From the NCBI GenBank assembly GCA_003427395.1, contig BFEA01000113.1, positions 2,985,979-3,029,912 of the forward strand: a stretch of DNA of 43,934 nucleotides, in the 5' to 3' direction. This DNA is from Chara braunii (Eukaryota; Streptophyta; Charophyceae; Charales; Characeae). The notes below the pieces were generated by a model. That model ran no database searches and had not been told where the DNA came from. It worked only from the letters and a program-made list of their open reading frames with translations. This document shows positions 1 to 9,232 of this stretch, piece after piece. Numbering within the stretch: the first letter of the stretch is position 1; each line of letters begins with the position of its first letter. The translations under genes and the position numbers were made by a program.

Positions 1-1278
1 TGTTACATGCCCAGTTGGGCGATGTACGTATAAACCGAGGATCGGAATGTGATAAAAAGGACTGAATGGACAATGCGGTGCAAGTGGAATCTCAACAAGC
101 AATGTGCATTCCGATACATACAAAATGGTGCTTTATAGCGCAGGGAAGCCTTCGGATACAAGTCCTGACCTGACCGGGACTGACCATTTTCACGTAGTAC
201 AAGATAGCGAAGCAGGATGCTAGAATACTAACGACTAGCCCAATCAATGTTTCGACGCAGACCAAACAAACGTCATGCTCATCACAAGGTGTGAAGGGGC
301 CTGGCGCTATACACAGGAAAGAGGCGCCAGGTCCAGACATACACAAACGAAGAGGAGGGGATCAGACGAAGAAGAGGAAGGGGGAGATGGGAAAGTCGTC
401 AACACCAAGTCTCATTACAAGTCCCAAATCCCTCTTCAATATGTCTGAAGTCCAATGTCGAGTCTGGATCCAAATGTCACCAAGCTCTCTCTCTCTCTCT
501 TGTAGTCTGCTGATGCAGTGAAGTCAGATAGTGAGAGGGTGAGAAGGAGATGGTGGACTGAGAAGAGGAAGAAGAAGAACTCTCTCTCTCATGTGTTAGG
601 TACTAACCTGTGAAGATGGTGCTGTGCTGCAGGTACCTCGAAGACGAAGCTGGAGCAACGGTGCTGCAGGTAAGTATCCCTGGCCTCCGCCCAATCTCTC
701 TCTCTCTAGTACTACTCTAGCTATGGCGCCCAGCGCTGAAGACTACAGCTAACGCTACTAGCGCCCAGCGCTGAAGACTACTGCTAACGCTACAACTACT
801 CCTGCAACGCTCCTCCAGAGTGCTGCTGCCGAATCCTGAAGACTACTGACTGCCTCCTGCCTACCCGTCAAGTGCATGGGAAGTCCCTATGTACTACCTC
901 GGCCTGCCTCCTGACTGCCTCCGACTGCCTTCAGTTGCAGGGCGGGCAGTCCAGGAGGCTGCTCTTGCCAATGCCAAACTGAGCCAGGGCCTGGTGCTGC
1001 AGCTGTCGTGGGAACAGGCCAAAAATAGCCTGTTCCTAAAACCCTGGTTTGGTGCTTGAGTTTCAGGGCAGGCCGGTCTGATGAAAGACCGAAAATGGCC
1101 CTTTGTTTCAGGCTAAAAAGGCTACTGCCATTAGTCTGAAACGACACAGGGTCTGTAGCCCCTGTTTTTCAGGCTTTCGAGCTGAACAGACACGGGGCCT
1201 GTAGGCCCTGGTTTTCAGGCTTTCAGCCTGAGGGATGCAGGGCCTGGAAAATGGCCCTCGTGTGCAGGCGCAGCATGT

Positions 1279-1282
<4 letters not shown>
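1..1282 (+). repeat. Solo-LTR-like repeat, family TGTTACATGC, copy 1
   Basis: The repeat begins at the first base with TGTTACATGC and ends with the exact inverse GCATGTAACA, so it has the TG...CA ends of an LTR and 10-bp terminal inverted repeats. Homologous copies lie at 7924-9232 (inverted) and 11890-13168. No internal region, primer-binding site or coding sequence is attached, so solo LTR is the simplest reading. The 5' half is purine-rich with GAAGAAGAAG and CTCTCT tracts. About 728-800 holds a short tandem repeat around GCGCCCAGCGCTGAAGAC. The last 250 bp are dense in quasi-palindromes of the type CAGGCCTGTAGGCCCTG and TCAGGCTTTCAGCCTGA. The left target duplication lies outside the window. 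Family assignment (Ty3, Ty1 or TRIM) cannot be made. Confidence 0.75.
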
Positions 1283-1348
<66 letters not shown>

Positions 1349-1426
1349 ATTTGATGATTTTGTGGGGAAAGGGGGGACATCGCACCACGTGGCTGTGCCA
1401 TGTGACATAATTTATTTTGAGTTTCC

Positions 1427-1497
<71 letters not shown>

Positions 1498-1498
1498 G
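1283..1498. repeat. Compound microsatellite (GA)n then (TG)n
   Basis: A pure (GA)n tract runs 1283-1346 directly from the end of the solo LTR. After about 80 bp of other sequence a (TG)n tract runs 1429-1483 and passes into (GA)n to 1498. The words following the GA tracts (TCATTTGATGATTTTG at 1347 and about 1503) are the same, so the block probably grew by duplication of a unit that starts just after a GA run. Confidence 0.9.
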
Positions 1499-1893
1499 GA
1501 GATCATTTGATGATTTTGTTCACCAGCCTTTAGGCTTCCAGGGACTGGTTTGGATTCCCATTTGTCATTTTCCATCTGATCATCAGGAAAAGGGACATTC
1601 GTCTGTTGTGTGCTTTGTGTGCTTATCGCTGTGGTTCCATTGTGAGAAGGGGCCATAGAGTAGATTCAGTAAATTGAAATGTTTTGCTGAGAGAGAGTTC
1701 ATTTGATGTTGTTGTTCACCAGCCTTTAGGCTTCCAGGGACTTGTGTGGATTCCCATTTGTCATTTTCCATCTGATCTTTGTTTGTCAGGAAAAGGGACA
1801 TTCTTCTGTTGTGTGCTTTGTCTGCTTATCGCTGTGGTTCCATTGTGAGAAGGGGCTATACAATAGATTCGGTAAATTGAAATGTTTTGCTGC
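1499..1893. repeat. Two-unit tandem duplication, about 196 bp period
   Basis: Unit one starts near 1504 and unit two near 1700. Both contain CACCAGCCTTTAGGCTTCCA, CATTTGTCATTTTCCATCTG and GCTTATCGCTGTGGTTCCAT in the same order, with small indels. A GA run separates the units. No open reading frame of interest spans either unit. Confidence 0.85.
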
Positions 1894-3297
1894 ACAGCAG
1901 CTAGATTGTCAATGATATGGTACCCTTCCATTGAGCGATCAGCTGGTGTATAATTGCTGTCCTGCCTGTTTGCTCGTCCGTTTCTTGCAGGTTGTATGCA
2001 TTCGATGTGCACTGCAACTCTTTCTTTCCCCTTTTCATTCAACTCTACGGTACGTTGACGACAGTCGATCAAGTTGAATAAGAATATTTCATCTTAAGTC
2101 CTGCAATTGTGTAGTCTCTTAGATCCTAGTACTATGAAGTGAAAGGATTTCACTGCTGCGGTCGTGGTCCTACTCCCAGCTCCAGTCCCAATTCCCAGTT
2201 CCATCATCAGTCATGGTCGTGTGTACCATATTCACGAATTCCCAGGTAGGTTTGTGTTAGTAGGCCGCTTTAGGAAGTTTCCGGTAGGTACTGGTAGGGG
2301 TTGCAGTATTTGTAGAAGTTGGTAGTTTTCTTTGTCAGCCAGTCAAGTCAGCAGCAAAGTCCCAGGAAAGTCTGTAAAATTTGGGAAGCAGCAACCATTG
2401 GTAGGTTATGGGACCCATAACTGGTAGAGGAGGTCCAGAAGGCGAATCATGAAGTGTAAAAAGTCCATTTGTTGAAGCCGTCAGCACACATTCACTTGCG
2501 GGTCCATGCAGAACTGCTGCTGTGCTTTTTGGGGATACTGCAAAGTGCTGCACTATTTTGGGATACTGCGAAGTGCTGCACTATTTTGGGATACTGCGAA
2601 GTGCACTGCTTGGTAGTTGTTGTGGCAGTCAACGGCACTGGGCGCGATGGTGAGTGCATAGGATGTGTTGTGAGGGAGAGAGGAAGGGGGGGGGGGAGAT
2701 GTATTGAGAGAGATGAGACCTTGGACTGAGAGAGAGAGAGCGCCCATAGCTTCCTGGTGGCCACAACCAAAACTCTTGTACAAGTTTTGCATAATTGAGT
2801 TCATTGGCGGATACTATTTCTGAGTTACATCACACTCATGCTTTTTGATGTGTGTGTGTGTCATCCGGTGTCAGCATGGTGTGCAGGTGTCGTTTATGGT
2901 TGGTCTCAAAGCAGAAAGCTCTAGATCCTATTACTATGAAACCATTCTTGCCTGGCTTTAGAATGTGCTGATTTGGTCTTTTGCTTGGATGAAAGTCCTC
3001 ATGGTGGAACTATAACACACTTCCATTCCTAAGACACTTCCATTCCCGCCCCCCAAAAAAGACACTTCCATCCATTTTGTAGAGTTCCTTCCAAATTGTG
3101 TGAGGAGGGTAAACGCAGGAAGACTCTCCGCAAATGCATCTGAGTTTCTCCTTCCCAGTGCTCGCACAGTCACTTGCTTTTGCGGAAACCCCTGGTAACC
3201 TGCTTTTCGAGCCTCAAGTTAAAGAGCCTTGAGTGCTGCCCACTCTACTCAGTGACTGAAGAACATTCAAAAATTCTGGTTGCAACTGCCCAGCCGC
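1894..3297. other. Non-coding stretch, no gene recognised
   Basis: Only short reading frames with no recognisable domain are present. The stretch holds a 28-bp tandem repeat (2532-2605), a GA-rich segment with a run of G near 2690-2740, and otherwise unremarkable sequence. I see no RNA gene. Confidence 0.6.
2532..2605. repeat. 28-bp tandem repeat, about 2.6 units
   Basis: The word GGGATACTGC recurs at 2532, 2560 and 2588, each followed by AAGTGC; the first two units continue TGCACTATTTT. Period is 28 bp with almost no divergence, so the array is recent or homogenised. Confidence 0.9.
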
Positions 3298-3299
3298 TA

Positions 3300-3404
3300 C
3301 CATCTTCACCCGAATAAAATGCCCGGTCATTAAAGCTATATTTGGTGCACCTTTCATTCCAGATACAGCTATAATGACGGGGTGTTGTATTCAGGTGAAG
3401 ACAG
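3300..3404 (-). mobile_element. MITE, TA-flanked CTTCACCC family, copy 1
   Basis: The left arm CCATCTTCACCCGAATA is mirrored by the right arm, whose complement reads CTGTCTTCACCTGAATA; the arms pair over roughly 40 bp and almost meet in the middle. TA dinucleotides flank both ends (3298-3299 and 3405-3406), as expected for Tc1/mariner-type target duplication. The core word GGTGCACCTTTCATTCCAG is the reverse complement of the core in the copies at 6017 and 13958, so this copy is inverted relative to them. No coding capacity. Superfamily is inferred from the TA flanks only. Confidence 0.75.
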
Positions 3405-3947
3405 TAGTGATTTCTCATTTTTCTTTTTTATGGGTTGGTGAGAACTTGCAAACATGCAAGAAGCCTCTGCATCACAATTGGTTAGCCCCCTGAAAGCCGT
3501 TGGATGCAATTCTAGAAAGGGTGCAACCAGAGGCAGATTCTTCATGGGTAGGCTCGGATTCTTTTGTCTCTGAAACTGACGTCATGCTCACTCTTGTAAT
3601 TTCCTCAATTTATCTGACAACGATTATGGGTAGATCCGGTCAACTAAGGTCAATTGCAAGTATGTTTGTAGGGTGTCGTTGGCCCGAATGTAACAGATGA
3701 TTTGTGTAGACTCGCTGGCTGTGCCGTATTGATCTGGTGCAATTCTCATCAGCCAAGGTCGCAATTCCAGCACTTCAACTTCCGGTGATGGTGATGGCAA
3801 TGATTTTTATTTCCTCTTTAGGTTTGTCCCTGGAACCAGTCATGTCTGCCAGCATGATGATGATGGTTTATCCTACATATCACACATTATTTGTGCATCG
3901 TTTGGAACAAATTCCATCTACCCATATCATCTATCACGTCCTCCCAT
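3405..3947. other. Non-coding stretch, no gene recognised
   Basis: Short frames only, without family resemblance or biased codon use. No repeat or RNA gene seen. Confidence 0.5.
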
Positions 3948-4180
3948 CCATCCGATCCATCCTATCCATCCCATCCATCCCATCTATCCCATTGTATCCT
4001 GTTCCGTCCATCACATCCATACAATTCATCCCATCGATCCCATCTATCCCATCTATCCCATCCATTCGTTCACTCCGTCCCTCCGTCCTCCGTTCGTCCT
4101 CCGTTCGTCCATCCGTCCGTCCGTCCGTCCATCCCTCGTCCTCCCTCCTCCTTCTCTCCCTCCCTCTCTAACTCAGTCAC
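3948..4180. repeat. Degenerate CATCC/ATCCC array grading into CCGTC and CCTC tracts
   Basis: The strand is a long run of five-base words (CATCC, TATCC, CGTCC) that shifts from ATCC-rich at the left to CCGT-rich and then CCTC-rich at the right. Open frames read through it only because the repeat lacks stop codons; they encode low-complexity Ser/Pro/His text and are not genes. Confidence 0.9.
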
Positions 4181-4189
4181 TCGTCCGCC

Positions 4190-4539
4190 CATCCATTTTG
4201 CTGTTCTGCTGTGCTCCTCGAAATCAGCGCAAAGACGCTATGACTTCATCCTAGAAGTTCCTTGCACACTGCTGTCCACACTCCCTCCCTCCCTCCCTCC
4301 CTTCCTCCCTACTACCGTCTGGCCGTCCATCTGTCCGTCCCTCCTTCCCAAGTTTTGCTGCTCTGCTGTACTTCTCCGAATCAACGCAAAGACACTATGA
4401 CTTCATCATATAGGATCTGATGAAATCATGGCGTCTTTGCTTTGATTTCGAGAAGCACAGAAGAATACCAAAACTTGGGAGGGAGGGACGGACAGATGGA
4501 TGGATGGAGGGAGTGTGGAAAGCAGTGTGCAAAGAATTT
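4190..4539. repeat. Large foldback: direct copy plus an inverted pair with ~120-155 bp arms
   Basis: A unit containing AACGCAAAGAC, TATGACTTCATC and a CCCTCC-rich tract appears three times: partially at 4196-4253, fully at 4254-4409, and inverted at 4416-4539. The last two face each other across only about 6 bp, so the strand can fold into a hairpin with an arm of about 120-155 bp. The left arm carries an extra CCCT/CCGT tract, which would bulge. No target duplication was found. It could be a foldback transposon or a hairpin-RNA locus; the sequence does not decide. Confidence 0.8.
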
Positions 4540-4639
4540 CCGCAATGAGCATTCTCAAAAGATCACGAGAAAGTGCTGCTGAGTCTGTGCTGACCAAGTG
4601 TGCAAAGTTGTATGCATGCTCATTGCAGCTGCTGTCAGG

Positions 4640-4830
4640 GATGACTTGAACTGAAACTAAAGCTGAACGGAAATGACGCGAATGAACTGGACATGGAAAA
4701 AAAGAAAAATGAACCTGAAAGAAAAAAGTTGAACCTGAAAAGAAAAGTGAACCTGAAAGGAAAAAAACGAACCTGACGAACAGAAGCTGGAACTGCAAAA
4801 TTGAACTAAACGGAACTGAACTGAAGCCAA
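4640..4830. repeat. Degenerate GAACCTGAAA minisatellite
   Basis: The words GAACTGAA and GAACCTGAAA followed by an A/G-rich spacer recur at roughly 18-20 bp spacing, most regularly in 4708-4790. The array is A-rich and has no coding signal. Confidence 0.7.
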
Positions 4831-5341
4831 TAACACAGAGCTTATGATGGAAATTGTTTTTTTTTGAGATGAGAAAGCTTATCGGAAGGCTGTTGCTGGT
4901 GATGATGCTGATTGGATTTTCTGTTGTTGTTGTGTGCATTTTTTGCGTGGTGGTCTGATGCAGTTCTTCAGTACTTCCTTTCTCCTTTGCTTCTAGCACC
5001 AGGGTTCATTCCTGCCCTTCTGTCCAATCTTTTGTACGCCACAGCCTTTTGTTACTACCATTATGTCAGCTTTCTCGGCTATGATGGTACGTACACTTGG
5101 TCCGGGACCACGGTCTTGCTTTTTGTGTCACGTAATGACAACAGTTTTCCAGTCATGAATGTGATAGCAGACACACCTCTGTTCGCGCACGTCCCTTCCG
5201 TGCACCCGTTTCATTTTTTTCTTTTCTTTTCTTTTTTATGGGTCCTACTCATTATGAAACTCCCTCTCAACCTTCCTCTCTTGTCATTTCTTCTGGTGCA
5301 CCCCTACTCTCAGTGTCCCAGGAATATCACCCTTGTACCAT
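4831..5341. other. T-rich unassigned stretch with one hydrophobic reading frame
   Basis: A frame at 4912-5346 (+) would give 144 residues rich in Leu, Phe and Tyr. T-rich DNA yields such frames by chance; I recognise no family, and there is no supporting context. Treated as non-coding. Confidence 0.4.
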
Positions 5342-6014
5342 CTTAGTGGGGGCGACCTGACCGGACAACGGTTGCAGGCATCGGGGCTGAGCAGGGCCTC
5401 CTGCTGAGCTCCGATTGAAGCATAGTCAGATGAGCGCTGTTGTACGGGTACGTGGAACGGTTAAGCGTGGACGTTCTTTCTGCAAGTCCCATAGTTGCAC
5501 CCTTCCGGTCCCCCGAACTTATCCAGGCTCCCCAGTGTATGAATCTAACGGTACACCCTAGATATTACAGGCAGTGTCTAATGGCCCCCTTTAGCCAAGG
5601 TCTAACATGATNCCCTCTGAGTAACCTGGGTGTACGCACCTCGCACCGCCATTATCGATATTTCTAGTTGTGTTGTTCGTCGTATGTACTGCTGTTGTTC
5701 CGCTTGCGACCTAGAGGTTCTAGCCTATTCCCAGTCGATGTACGGCCTGAGACGTCCCCTACACCCCTCTCTGATTACTCTTTTTGTGTGGTTGTGCTGT
5801 GGTCGTCCTGGTTGTGGTTGGTCGTATGCCATCTGGAGGTATCCTAGCTTCTGTCATTGGTAGGTCTATGGCCACCATCCGCCCCCATACCTTGGTCCTC
5901 AACAAGACCCCTCCAGCCTCTATAGTTGTATGTTGTCATAACCCAGAGCAGCCCTAGTTTCCGACATTAGTACGTGCTAGGCCACCATCCATTCCTGTTA
6001 CGTCTGTCATCAAC
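5342..6014. other. Unassigned stretch with diverged repeats and a one-base gap
   Basis: A single N at 5612 marks an assembly uncertainty. The word AGGCCACCATCC with following TTACGTCTGTCATC occurs near 5982-6010 and again near 6296-6330, and a weaker relative lies near 5870, so this is an old, diverged repeat into which the MITE at 6017 inserted. No gene recognised. Confidence 0.5.
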
Positions 6015-6016
6015 TA

Positions 6017-6160
6017 CCGTCTTCACCCAAATAGAACTCCTGGTTATTATCGGGTCATCTGGACTGAAAGTTGCGCCACCCAAATAGAACGCCTGAATTA
6101 TCGGGCCATCTGAACTGAAAGTTGCACCAAATACAGGGTGTTCTACCCGGGTGAAGATGG
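6017..6160 (+). mobile_element. MITE, TA-flanked CTTCACCC family, copy 2
   Basis: The ends CCGTCTTCACCC and GGGTGAAGATGG are inverted repeats bordered by TA at 6015-6016 and 6161-6162. The core CTGAAAGTTGC occurs twice because about 55 bp beginning CACCCAAATAGAAC is tandemly duplicated inside the element. It shares ends and core with the copies at 3300-3404 and 13958-14045. No coding capacity. Confidence 0.8.
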
Positions 6161-6162
6161 TA

Positions 6163-6894
6163 GGCCTATTCTGGTCTATTGCTCAACGTGGGAAGCAGAC
6201 ACCCCACCACTATCTATCCCTAAGACAGCCCCTACTACGTTTTACCCCTTGAGTCATCGACTAGAGCAGCACCAGTCTGGGTCATCGGTACGTACGAGGC
6301 CACCATCCGTTGCCCTTACGTCTGTCATCGAGTCGGCCAACTGTGGTCTATCCCCAGGAAAGAAGGCCCTACCTCAGGACTCTTCTGCCTCATCACTCCC
6401 ACTAATGGGACCCCCCTATTCTATCCCACCTGCAGCCCTGCCCCCCACAACGCAAACCCCTAATGTAACCCACTACGTGATCAATCCCTACACTTATCGA
6501 AATCCCTAATGCGAGAAATCTCGCAGGCCGTCTGCCGCCCTACCGAGCCGACGGTCCGGGTCGTCGCAAGATCTTAAGATTTTAAGATTGTGCAATAATC
6601 CACGTCATCCGCGGTCCAACCGGGCCACGGCCAGGATCGAGGATGATCTGAAGATTTTAAGATTGTGCGATGATCTGGGCCGTTGGTCCAGTACTGGTTG
6701 CCCAACGGGCTAGATTAAAATCTCACACCCCAACAGAAGTTAGGGCCGCCAGGCCCAGGGAAAACCCGTTTCAGGCGGGCTGGTCCCCTATTGGGCGCAG
6801 CTTTTCAGCCCTTTTCCCTCACATATCTTTGGCAGCGCATAGTGGGTGGACACATGCACGCACTGTATAGCGGACAAAATAACACTCACATCGA
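6163..6894. other. Unassigned GC-rich stretch
   Basis: Besides a second copy of the diverged repeat seen left of the MITE, the word AAGATTTTAAGATTGTGC occurs near 6577-6593 and 6652-6668. Reading frames here (for example 6138-6509 +) are proline-rich and unrecognised. No RNA gene seen. Confidence 0.45.
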
Positions 6895-7020
6895 CGAGAC
6901 AACATGCACTCACATCGACACCTGCCCGCCTGCCTGCACAAGCGCAAGCACACGCACAACACACAAACACACGCACAGACACATGCACATGCACGGACGC
7001 ACACATCCACGCACACACAC
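6895..7020. repeat. CA-rich low-complexity tract
   Basis: The strand is dominated by ACAC and GCAC words (CACACGCACA and similar) immediately upstream of the hammerhead array. Frames on either strand give only Thr/His or Cys/Val low-complexity text. Confidence 0.85.
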
Positions 7021-7035
7021 AAATGCTTCAAGGGA

Positions 7036-7090
7036 AGACTGTCGGGGTTCAACCTCCTGATGAGTTGGTGAAAGTCCAACGAAACAGTCT
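7036..7090 (+). ncRNA. Hammerhead ribozyme motif (type III), unit 1
   Basis: All core positions of a hammerhead are present in order: a T-C cleavage dinucleotide (7042-7043), CTGATGA (7057-7063) and GAAA (7081-7084). Stem III pairs AGACTG (7036-7041) with CAGTCT (7085-7090), extended by T7042 with A7084. Stem I pairs GGGG (7044-7047) with CCTC (7053-7056), including one G-U, across the loop TTCAA. Stem II pairs GTTGG (7064-7068) with CCAAC (7076-7080) across TGAAAGT. The predicted self-cleavage point is after C7043. The open end at stem III makes it type III, the form known from viroid-like RNAs and plant retrozymes. The chance of core and three stems arising together is very small. Activity and transcription are not shown by sequence. 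Confidence 0.87.
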
Positions 7091-7164
7091 GGCACAGTCA
7101 AGCTTTCTTGGGAGTTGTGTGCATGCGCGCGCGCGCCAGAGAGAGAGAGAGATAGAGACCAAGC

Positions 7165-7219
7165 AGACTGTCGGGGTTCAACCTCCTGATGAGTTGGTGA
7201 AAGTCCAACGAAACATTCT
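7165..7219 (+). ncRNA. Hammerhead ribozyme motif (type III), unit 2, one stem mismatch
   Basis: This is a direct copy of unit 1, shifted by exactly 129 bp. CTGATGA (7186-7192) and GAAA (7210-7213) are intact, and stems I and II are identical to unit 1. Stem III pairs AGACTG (7165-7170) with CATTCT (7214-7219), leaving one mismatch between C7168 and T7216. The predicted cleavage point is after C7172. With unit 1 it would bracket a 129-nt RNA (7044-7172). The mismatch should weaken but need not abolish cleavage; unit 1's 3' strand could substitute in a folded dimer. Confidence 0.82.
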
Positions 7220-7271
7220 GGCACAGTCAAGCTTTCTTGGGAGTTGTGCGCATGCGCACGCACACGCGCGC

Positions 7272-7272
<1 letters not shown>

Positions 7273-7341
<69 letters not shown>
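7273..7341. repeat. (GA)n microsatellite
   Basis: An uninterrupted AG/GA tract of about 69 bp inside the second hammerhead unit. The corresponding tract in unit 1 is only about 15 bp. Confidence 0.95.
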
Positions 7342-7343
<2 letters not shown>

Positions 7344-7349
7344 AAGCAC

Positions 7350-7923
7350 CCCACCATGACGGCGCTGGCTGATGGAAATGACGATGAAGACGGCAATGAA
7401 GACGACAATGAAGATGAAAAGCAAGGAGCATGATTTTGGACAAGGTAAGATGATAATGGCGACATGACGATGGGGCATGATAATCGGAATGGGTTCCGGA
7501 AGAGGAGGAAAATTTAATTGGGAGGGAGATGACAAAGTGAAGGACTCTGGGGAGGAATGCAACGGGGAGGGATCGGAGGACGTGGGGGAATAATGCAATA
7601 CGGAGGGAGTTGAAACGGCTTTCACCTACAGCGGTGACAGATGCAGAACCCAGGGCTCGACCCCTGGATCTAGTCCCCCTTACCCGTGTACAGTACCCGT
7701 TGACCTGTGTGTTTGAACCGACGACCTGTTTCCTGAAAGTTGTATGTTTGGCTACTGTATACAGTGCGGTCGCATGGGTTTGACCCGTAGACCTTAGTTT
7801 TAGTTGGTGTAGGGTCAGCGTAGGTCGTAGCTGCTGTAGTTTCGAAAGGTCAAGTCTAGAGTCTTCTAGACTAGTCTCACTGGCTCTTCGCAGGTCTTAG
7901 GAGTTTGTCCGCGGCTGAGTCAT
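7350..7923. other. Non-coding stretch, no gene recognised
   Basis: The left part is rich in GATGA and GACGA words (7370-7470). The rest has no recognisable frame, RNA or repeat. Confidence 0.5.
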
Positions 7924-9232
7924 TGTTACATGCTGCGCCTGCAACAGGCTGCACGGGCCACTTTCAGGCCCGTGACGTTTCAGGCCAAAAGCCTGAAAAC
8001 AAGGGCCTAAAGGCCCCGTGTCGTTTCAGTCTGAAAGCCTGGAAACAAGGGCCTACAGGCCCTGTGTCGTTTCAGCCTAAATCAGAGCCTTTCCGGTCCT
8101 GAGTCTTTTCAGCCTGAAACTGAGGGCCATTTTCATGCCCTCCTGAGTTCGCCCTGCCCTGAAACTCAGGCACCAGACCAGGGTTTCAGCTCAGGCCATT
8201 TTTGGCCTATTTTCAAGACAACCTTTGTTTGAGCTTCAACCCCAGGGTCTGGCACGTTTTGGCATTGGCAAGAGCAGCCTCCTGGACGGGCCAGCACTAT
8301 ATAAGACTGGCCCACCCTGCAGGCTGCAGGTAGTTCCTAGGTACTTCCCAGGCACTTCACGTGCAGTTCAGGAGGCAGGAGGTAGTCTTCAGGATGCGGC
8401 AGAAGTACTCTGGAGGAGTGCTGCAGCAGTAGTAGTAGCGTTAGCAGTAGTCTTCAGCGCTGGGCGTTAGTAGCGTTAGCTGTAGTCTTCAGCGCTGGGC
8501 GCCATAGCAGCTAGAGTAGTACTATAGAGAGAGAGATTGGGTGGAGGCCAAGGGGACTTACCTGCAGCGCCATCGCTCCAGCTTCGTCTTCGAGGTACCT
8601 GCAGCACAGCGCCACCTTCACAGGTTAGTACCTGGCATATGAGAGAGAGAGAGTTCTTCTTCTTCCTGTTCTCAGTCCACCATCTCCCTCTCACCCTCTC
8701 GTTATCTGACTTCACTGCATCAGCAGACTATGAGAGAGCGAGAGGGACAGCTTGCTGACATTTCGATCCAGACTCGACATTGGACTTCAGACATTTTGAC
8801 GAGGGATTATTTGCGACTTGTAACGAGACTTGGTGTTGACAACTTTCCCATCTCTCCCCTCCCGTCTGATCCTCTCCTCTTCGTCTGTGCATGAACTGGA
8901 CCTGGTGCCTCTTCCTGTGTATAGCGCCAGGCTCCCTTCACACCGTGTGGTGAGAATGATGTATGTTTGGTCTGCGTTGTAACATTGATTGGGCCAGTCA
9001 TTAGTATTCTAGTATTCTGCTGCCCTATCTTGTACTACGTGAAAGAGGTCAGTCCCGGTCAGGTCAGGACTTGTATCTAAGTCTTCCACTGCGCTGTAAA
9101 GCACCACTCCGTATCTATCAGGATGTACACTGCTTGTTGAGATTTCACTTGCACTGCATTGTCCATTCAGTCTTTTTCATCACATTGCAGATCCTTGGTT
9201 TATATGTACATCGCCCAACTGGGCATGTAACA
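7924..9232 (-). repeat. Solo-LTR-like repeat, family TGTTACATGC, copy 3 (inverted)
   Basis: This copy lies in reverse orientation. It starts TGTTACATGC and ends GGGCATGTAACA, and its right part is the reverse complement of the left part of copy 1 (for example GCCCAACTGGGCATG at the right end). Copy 3 keeps a TATATAA-containing segment near 8300 that copies 1 and 2 have lost. The flanks TCAT and TCAG agree at only three of four positions, so a target duplication is not convincing. No coding sequence. Confidence 0.75.

Larger units (their letters stand above)
7036..7349 (+). repeat. Two-unit hammerhead-bearing tandem array
   Basis: Each unit consists of the 55-nt hammerhead, then GGCACAGTCAAGCTTTCTTG, a CG/CA alternating stretch around GCATGCGC, a GA tract, and GACCAAGCA. 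Unit 1 is 129 bp. Unit 2 differs mainly by its expanded GA tract (7273-7341) before GACCAAGCA at about 7340. Upstream of unit 1 the sequence is CTTCAAGGGA, not GACCAAGCA, so no third unit is present. I see no LTR, PBS or PPT around the array, so a complete retrozyme is not supported here. Confidence 0.85.

Noticed and set aside
1076-1100. CTGATGAAAGACCGAAA in solo LTR copy 1 (and a similar word in copy 2), resembling a hammerhead core
   Set aside because: Only about 6 bases lie between CTGATGA and GAAA, so no stem II can form; no cleavage triplet or stem III pairs, and copy 3 does not conserve it.
3737-4400. Overlapping frames of 144 and 169 codons
   Set aside because: They are read-through of CATCC/CCGTC repeats with no stops; composition is pure repeat.
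4912-5346. 144-codon hydrophobic frame as a membrane protein gene
   Set aside because: T-rich DNA gives Leu/Phe-rich frames by chance; no motif, no context, no homologous copy in the window.
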